Assembly (NCBI RefSeq): GCF_000762875.2
Contig: NZ_JRMP02000001.1
Location: 124,001-188,000, forward strand
DNA from: Helicobacter saguini
Lineage (GTDB): Bacteria; Campylobacterota; Campylobacteria; Campylobacterales; Helicobacteraceae
Reading direction: 5' to 3'
Length of the DNA: 64,000 nucleotides
Each line of letters begins with the position of its first letter. Position 1 is the first letter of the stretch. Positions 59,266 to 64,000 of the stretch are shown here, in pieces. The notes under the pieces were generated by a model. That model was not told the origin of the DNA. It saw only the letters and a list, made by a program, of their open reading frames with translations, and searched no databases. The translations under genes were made by a program, and so were the position numbers.

Positions 59266-59772
59266 CTAAAACGTGCGTTTTAGGAGATTATCTACGCGTA
59301 AAATTGTGGTTAGGCGGTCGCCTTGTTTTGCAATGCCGTGTAATAGGTTATCTTGCTCATTAAATGTATCTGGGATGGGGTCTACTAGGCTTTCATCAAT
59401 GCGAATTGCTTCGGTTAGTTTATCAATCACAAATCCTGCGATTTCATCATTATGATTGACAACTAAGTATCGCGTGTCCTTATCCTGCTTTGTCGGCGGT
59501 ATGTTAAATTTCATTCGCAAGTTTATAAGCGGATAAACATTTCCACGCAAGTTAAACACGCCCATTACATAATTTGGCGTGCCAGGCACACGCGTGTAAT
59601 CAATAGGCTTAATAATCTCTTTAACATTTAAAATCGGCACAGCAAACTCTTCAGTCCCAACGACAAAGCCAATAAGCTGCACGATATTTTCACTATCGCT
59701 ATGTAGCTCACTGCCGCCATTTGCCTGCTTTTGCTGCTTTGCAAATACATCTTTTAAAGTGCTATTATCCAT
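59266..59772 (-). CDS. cheW: Chemotaxis coupling protein CheW
   Basis: CheW bridges chemoreceptors and CheA. The 168 residues contain the CheW domain: NIVQLIGFVVGTEEFAVPILNVKEIIKP, RVPGTPNYVMGVFNLRGNVYPLINLRMKF and ETEAIRI-like IDKLTEAIRIDESLVDPIP. The start codon overlaps the cheA stop by one base (TAATG), so translation is coupled. The usual order cheV-cheA-cheW is kept. No octamer inserts occur. A hydrophilic leader of about 25 residues precedes the domain. Confidence 0.96.
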   Translation of the reverse strand: MDNSTLKDVFAKQQKQANGGSELHSDSENIVQLIGFVVGTEEFAVPILNVKEIIKPIDYTRVPGTPNYVMGVFNLRGNVYPLINLRMKFNIPPTKQDKDTRYLVVNHNDEIAGFVIDKLTEAIRIDESLVDPIPDTFNEQDNLLHGIAKQGDRLTTILRVDNLLKRTF

Positions 59773-62282
59773 TATTCTCCTCCTTGCATATTAATATTTC
59801 GCTTGACGACATTTAGTAGATACTCTGGCGTGTAGGGCTTTGTGATGTATTCTGTCATGCCAGATTCTACGCCGCGCATTCTATCTGTTTTGCTAGTCCT
59901 GCTTGTTACTGCTATCAAAGGCAGATTTTTAAAGCGGTTATACTTTCGCACTTCACTAGCAAATGTGTAGCCATCCATTCTAGGCATTTCAATATCCACA
60001 AGCACCGCGTCTAAGTCGTGGTCGCCACTTTTTACAATATCTAAGCCCTCTAAGCCATTACTTGCTTCAAGCACGGTTACACCTAGCGGTTTTAGGCACT
60101 TTTTCATAATCGCCCTATCAGTCGTGCTATCATCAATTGCTAGGACTACATAGTCACTTGGGCTATGTTTTGCCTTTGCAGCGGTGTTTTGGCTTATTAG
60201 ATTATTCACACTCACTTTCACTTCTTTTGCCATATCCATCATTGCGGCTACATCGGCAATCAAAGTGATTTTACCATCGCCTCGCACGGTTGCCCCTGCG
60301 ATGCCCTCTGTGCCTTTTAGATAGTAGCCTAGTGATTTGATAACGACTTCTTCTTGTCCTATTAGATAATCTACAATTACGCCGATTTTTTGCTCTGCCA
60401 AGCCGATAACTACGACATAGACTTCGCTTAAAGATTCTAATACAGAATCTACTTTGAAAATATCCGCTAATCGCACAAGGCTTAAGACTTCGTTACGCAA
60501 ACGCAACACGCTTTTGCCATCCACAGTGTAAATCTCTTCTTGACTTACACGCACGGTTTCTACAACTGAGCTTAAAGGTATCGCATAATACTCTTCTTGC
60601 ACACCCACAAGCAAGGCTTGCATAATCGCCAAAGTTAATGGAATCTTAAGCTTTTGCGTTGTCCCTACGCCTTTTTCAGAATCTATTTCAATGATACCAT
60701 TTAGCTTCTCAACATTTGTTTTAACAACGTCCATTCCCACGCCACGACCGCTAACATTTGTAATGTGTGCTGCAGTTGAAAAGCCCGGTTTAAATATGAT
60801 TCCAAAGGCTTCTTTTTCACTCATTTGCTCCGCGTCTCGCTCGCTAATTAAGCCCTTTTCAATAGCCTTTTTCTTTAAGAAGTCAGGGTCTAAGCCTTTA
60901 CCATCATCTTTAATCTCAATAACGATGTGGTTTCCTTCGTTGTAAGCTTTCAATTCGACATGCCCTTGCTCACTTTTGCCCTCAGCCTTTCGCACATCAG
61001 GCGTTTCAATCCCATGGTCGCAAGAGTTTCTAATAATATGGATAAGCGGGTCGCCGATTTCTTCAACGATTGATTTATCAAGCTCAGTTTCCTCCCCACT
61101 TATAATTAGCTCGATATTTTTCCCTAGCTCACGGCTTAAGTCACGCACCATTCGCGGAAATTTTGAAAAGACTTTACCCACAGGTAACATACGCGTTTTC
61201 ATAACGGCAAGTTGCAAATCAGTCGTAACCGTGCTAACGCTACTAACAACCTGATTTAGCTCTTCTAAGAACTTCTCACCATCATAACGTTCCTCAACAT
61301 CGCCATAGATTCTAATAAGCCTATTTTTACCAAGCACAAGCTCGCCGATAAGATTCATTAAGTGGTCAAGTCGTTTTACATCCACGCGAACGGTTGGCTC
61401 AACTGCAACTGATGGCGCTTTTTGCGCTCCGCCCTCGCCTGCTGGTTTTGGTGCGGCTTTTGGTGCGGCGGCTGCTGGTTTGGCTGCAGCGGCTGGTTTT
61501 GCAGCGGCGGCAGCTGCTGGGGCTTCAGGGGCTGGTGTAGGTGCTGCTGGAGCGGCGGCTGCGTGTGCGGCGGCTTCTGCTTCCTCTTTTTTCTTTTCAG
61601 CTCTACGTTTTTTATCTTCTTCTTGTCGTTGTGCTAGAAGACGCGCGATTTCAGCTTCCACTTGCTCTGGGCTCATATTTGAGTAGTCTGGGTCGCCACT
61701 TGGCGTTGTTGCTTGAGCCGGTTCAGCAGGTTTAGATTCAGTAGCCGGAGCGGCAGCGGCGGCTGGGGCTTCAGGGGCTGGAGTAGCTGGGGCGGCTGGG
61801 GCTGGTTCTGGCGTAGGTGCGGCGGCAGCTGGGGCGTCTGCATCAGCTCCCGGAGTTGGCGTTTCACTTGCAGCGTCTCCACCGGCTTTTCCGGTAGAAA
61901 TTACTTGCAGTTTTTTAACGCAGTCTTCTACATCAATGCCGCTATTTGCGTCCGTGCCATTATCGCGGATTACATTCAAAAGGGCTTTCATTAAATCAAC
62001 AGATTCTAAGATTACATCCATAATATCAGGCGTGATTTTTAGCTCACCACGTCGCGCTTTATTAAGGACGTCCTCCATATTGTGCGTTAAATGCGTTAAA
62101 ACATCAAAATTCAAAAACGAGCTAGAACCCTTAATCGTGTGTGCCACCCTAAAGATTCTATTAAGTAAGTCTAAATCATCAGGATTTGTCTCTAACTCAA
62201 CTAAGTCTTGGTCAAGCTGCTCGACCATTTCAAAGGCTTCGATTAGAAAGTCCTCCATTATCTCTTGCATATCGTCATTCAT
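59772..62282 (-). CDS. cheA: Chemotaxis histidine kinase CheA with fused receiver domain (CheAY)
   Basis: CheA autophosphorylates in response to chemoreceptors. Domains in order: HPt with VAHTIKGSSSFLNF (His48), a long Pro/Ala-rich linker (about 130-290), dimerisation helices, the GHKL ATPase with DPLIHIIRNSCDHGIE (N box), KDDGKGLD (G1) and SGRGVGMDVVK (G2), a CheW-like domain, and a C-terminal receiver (about 710-836) with AIDDSTTDRAIM (acidic pocket), VLVDIEMPRMDG (phosphoacceptor Asp) and VTSRTSK. The fused receiver is the Helicobacter/Campylobacter arrangement and acts as a phosphate sink. The Ala/Pro linker is unusually long and is encoded by GC-rich GCN/CCN codons, unlike the surrounding genes. 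Confidence 0.97.
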   Translation of the reverse strand: MNDDMQEIMEDFLIEAFEMVEQLDQDLVELETNPDDLDLLNRIFRVAHTIKGSSSFLNFDVLTHLTHNMEDVLNKARRGELKITPDIMDVILESVDLMKALLNVIRDNGTDANSGIDVEDCVKKLQVISTGKAGGDAASETPTPGADADAPAAAAPTPEPAPAAPATPAPEAPAAAAAPATESKPAEPAQATTPSGDPDYSNMSPEQVEAEIARLLAQRQEEDKKRRAEKKKEEAEAAAHAAAAPAAPTPAPEAPAAAAAAKPAAAAKPAAAAPKAAPKPAGEGGAQKAPSVAVEPTVRVDVKRLDHLMNLIGELVLGKNRLIRIYGDVEERYDGEKFLEELNQVVSSVSTVTTDLQLAVMKTRMLPVGKVFSKFPRMVRDLSRELGKNIELIISGEETELDKSIVEEIGDPLIHIIRNSCDHGIETPDVRKAEGKSEQGHVELKAYNEGNHIVIEIKDDGKGLDPDFLKKKAIEKGLISERDAEQMSEKEAFGIIFKPGFSTAAHITNVSGRGVGMDVVKTNVEKLNGIIEIDSEKGVGTTQKLKIPLTLAIMQALLVGVQEEYYAIPLSSVVETVRVSQEEIYTVDGKSVLRLRNEVLSLVRLADIFKVDSVLESLSEVYVVVIGLAEQKIGVIVDYLIGQEEVVIKSLGYYLKGTEGIAGATVRGDGKITLIADVAAMMDMAKEVKVSVNNLISQNTAAKAKHSPSDYVVLAIDDSTTDRAIMKKCLKPLGVTVLEASNGLEGLDIVKSGDHDLDAVLVDIEMPRMDGYTFASEVRKYNRFKNLPLIAVTSRTSKTDRMRGVESGMTEYITKPYTPEYLLNVVKRNINMQGGE

Positions 62283-62360
62283 TTAACACCTCAATTCATT
62301 GCCTTGTTTAAAATCACAAATTATAACACAAAAAACTTAAATTTATAGCTATCAAAGTAT

Positions 62361-63305
62361 TTACTCAAGGATTTTTGATATTTCATTATAAAAAGTTTGC
62401 GCATCAAATTTTACCAAATATGCGTCAGCACCGATGTCCTTGCCCTTTTGCTCGCTAAACTTATCACAAATAGATGAGTTAAAAATAAGCGGTATAGCTT
62501 GGAATCTTTCATCATTTTTAACGACTTTAGCAAAGTGAAAGCCATCCATTTTAGGCATTTCAATATCACTAACAATAAATCGCAGGTAATTTACCATATC
62601 AGGATGCTCTTTATATAGCTCATTTAACGTGTTTAACGCCATTTCGCCATCATGAGCTTCAATAACCGTAAAGCCCATTTTTCTTAAAGATTTCTTTAAA
62701 AGTGAACGTGCTATCGTGCTATCATCAACAATCAAAACATTACCGCTAAATGTCTTTTCAACATTGCTAAGCTCTTTTTTCTCTTTCTTATCACTATAAA
62801 AGTCTAAATCATCAGTAATGCCCTCTAAATCTAGAATCAGCAATGTTTTACCATCCTCAATCTGCGTAGTCCCTGTGATTTTCCCACGCTCTAAATTGTG
62901 CGAGTTAGAGCTAAATTGCGCTGCTTGGACTTTATCCCAGCCTATGCGGCGGATTAGCTTTGCCTCATGCACTAGGAAGCCTATTTTAAGATTATTAAAC
63001 TCCGCAATAATCACGCGTTTCTTATCTAATGGAATCTTAGCCTCCCTGTCCTTAATCTTAAGCCACACAGCCAAGTCAATAAGCGGAATAATCACGCCAC
63101 GCAAATCAAACACGCCCACGACATAATCAGGACTAGCAGGCAAATCAAATGTCTCAGGCATTTGGATAATCTCTTGCACCTTAGCGACATTGATTCCATA
63201 AATGCCCTCATAAAGCACTCCATTGACCTCTTCATTAATGCGGAAATCGACCAACTCAATCTCATTAGAGCTAATCTTAGTCTTGTATTTTTCTTGTTTG
63301 TTCAT
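62361..63305 (-). CDS. cheV: Chemotaxis adaptor CheV (CheW-receiver fusion)
   Basis: CheV couples receptors to CheA and also carries a receiver. The N-terminal CheW-like domain (residues about 15-165) has YGINVAKVQEIIQMPETFDLPASPDYVVGVFDLRGVIIPLIDL, and the C-terminal receiver (about 185-314) has VLIVDDSTIARSLL, FIVSDIEMPKMDGFHFAKVV (phosphoacceptor Asp) and VKFDAQTFY near the end. Helicobacter has three CheV proteins; position before cheA matches the CheV3 locus in H. pylori. It lies 78 bp upstream of cheA in the same operon. No octamers are seen inside. Confidence 0.93.
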   Translation of the reverse strand: MNKQEKYKTKISSNEIELVDFRINEEVNGVLYEGIYGINVAKVQEIIQMPETFDLPASPDYVVGVFDLRGVIIPLIDLAVWLKIKDREAKIPLDKKRVIIAEFNNLKIGFLVHEAKLIRRIGWDKVQAAQFSSNSHNLERGKITGTTQIEDGKTLLILDLEGITDDLDFYSDKKEKKELSNVEKTFSGNVLIVDDSTIARSLLKKSLRKMGFTVIEAHDGEMALNTLNELYKEHPDMVNYLRFIVSDIEMPKMDGFHFAKVVKNDERFQAIPLIFNSSICDKFSEQKGKDIGADAYLVKFDAQTFYNEISKILE

Positions 63306-63461
63306 ATTTATGCTCTCTGCTAAAAACTTGTGTAATTTTACCTTATATTTTTGTTTATTTTTAGCTTTTGTGTTAAAAGTTATATAAAGTGGGGATGTTT
63401 ATTTACATAAACTATTGACAAACAAAAAAACAAAAGCTAAACTTACGATTTTTAAATTGCA

Positions 63462-63474
63462 AATAATTATTATT
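63462..63474. promoter_or_regulatory. Fur-box-like palindrome
   Basis: AATAATTATTATT matches the core of the Helicobacter pylori Fur motif (TAATAATnATTATTA) apart from its outermost bases, and lies 17 bases upstream of the next gene's ribosome site. AT-rich DNA yields such matches by chance, so it is a weak candidate. Confidence 0.3.
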
Positions 63475-63502
63475 TAGCGATATGAATTCCAAAGGAGAAA
63501 TT

Positions 63503-64000
63503 ATGATAAAAAAAATTATAGCGGTGTGTAGTGTTGCATTTGTATTTAGTGGATGCCCTGATATTAGCAAAATATTTTCTAATCCAAGATTGGATAACGA
63601 GGGCGTGGAAAGTAAAGTAGCAGATAACACAAAACAATCAAGTACAGAATCTAACAAGACAGATTCTAAAACCACTGAATCTAGCCAAAAGGGCAAATCC
63701 CTAGCAGATGTAGAAAATGAGAAAAAGGCGCAAGAAAAGGCAAAAGATGAGCATTTTGAAAAGCTGTATAAAGAGCTAGAAGGCTCGAAGTATAAGGTTA
63801 TGCCTGTGGAAGTAAGTAGGGGTGCATTTTTGGGCGATTCATCTTTTAGCTTAGTTGGTGCGGTATATGAGTTGCCAAGTGATACGCCGCAAAAGCAAAA
63901 AGATTGGATTATGAAAATGCTTTATTTCCTTGACTTAACAATGAATGTAGCGGATAAAAGATTGCAAAAACTATATGGGCATTTTGTGCCAAAAGGCTCA
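63503..64000 (+). CDS. Lipoprotein of unknown function (cut by window end)
   Basis: The N-terminus MIKKIIAVCSVAFVFSGC is a lipoprotein signal with lipobox VFSGC (Cys18). The following 40 residues are a polar linker with octamer-related ES/DSK repeats (QSSTESNKTDSKTTESSQK). From about residue 65 the sequence looks structured (EHFEKLYKELEGSKYKVMPVEVSRGAF). The frame is open at the window edge. AAAGGAG lies six bases upstream of the ATG. I do not recognise the family. Confidence 0.7.
   Translation, partial: MIKKIIAVCSVAFVFSGCPDISKIFSNPRLDNEGVESKVADNTKQSSTESNKTDSKTTESSQKGKSLADVENEKKAQEKAKDEHFEKLYKELEGSKYKVMPVEVSRGAFLGDSSFSLVGAVYELPSDTPQKQKDWIMKMLYFLDLTMNVADKRLQKLYGHFVPKGS

Noticed and set aside
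61422-61735. GC-rich Gly/Cys/Trp ORFs opposite to the cheA linker
   Set aside because: Artifacts of Ala/Pro codons (GCN/CCN) in the CheA linker.

Overview
The window looks like chromosomal DNA of a low-GC, flagellated campylobacterotan, most probably an enterohepatic-type Helicobacter. Reasons are the CheA with a fused receiver domain (CheAY) beside cheW and cheV, the 676-residue FliD behind a sigma-28 promoter, an LPP20-family lipoprotein behind a sigma-54 promoter, FliW and FliJ homologues, phase-variable poly-G genes and a partial type VI secretion cluster. The species cannot be fixed from sequence reading alone.

Layout. 1-2.2 kb: type VI secretion genes tssC (cut by the window edge), tssB and an FHA gene. 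2.2-11.9 kb: surface glycosylation and transport (GT25, a GT39/ArnT-like enzyme split by a poly-G tract, a YuiF-type Na+/H+ antiporter, a FUSC protein, a GT2 enzyme). 12.0-26.9 kb: rplU-rpmA, a phase-variable FkbM methyltransferase, fliD, a dicarboxylate/amino-acid symporter, a nucleosidase-like protein, a divergent polysaccharide deacetylase, a UvrD-type helicase, an unknown protein, gyrB and an ATP/ADP-carrier-like transporter. 27.0-32.9 kb: phase-variable TonB receptor, NAMPT-type nadV, a FliJ-like and a FliW-like protein. 33.0-47.7 kb: FN3 lipoprotein, putP, a tRNA-nucleotidyltransferase fragment, an ABC-2 permease, a DUF1311/LprI protein, a sialidase-like protein, two lipoproteins, pdxA, an outer-membrane barrel and a Tat-exported aminotransferase. 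47.7-59.3 kb: small pilus-alignment-like membrane proteins, a frameshifted acyl-CoA dehydratase activase, PiT phosphate transporter, an operon of small unknown proteins behind a poly-T promoter, a candidate type I toxin locus and bamD. 59.3-63.3 kb: cheV-cheAY-cheW. A truncated lipoprotein gene ends the window. I saw no rRNA, tRNA, CRISPR array or transposase.

The dominant unexplained feature is a dispersed octamer, TAGAATCT/AGATTCTA, often doubled into the palindrome TAGAATCTAGATTCTA. It saturates intergenic DNA and also sits inside many genes, where it is read almost always as (I/L)-E-S or D-S-(K/I). It therefore creates Asp/Glu/Ser/Lys-rich inserts in otherwise ordinary enzymes and transporters. 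A second, GGGTGG-containing palindromic repeat family fills several intergenic gaps. A 93-bp form of it, with 26-bp arms that covary between copies, lies in frame inside two unrelated proteins (GT2 and sialidase), like Rickettsia palindromic elements. Other small dispersed repeats are read through in the TonB receptor, GT39 and UvrD genes.

Contingency switching is the other theme: three poly-G tracts (13, 10 and 12 nt), all apparently in OFF registers here, control a glycosyltransferase, a methyltransferase and a TonB receptor, and two 15-nt poly-A/T tracts sit directly upstream of -10 boxes.
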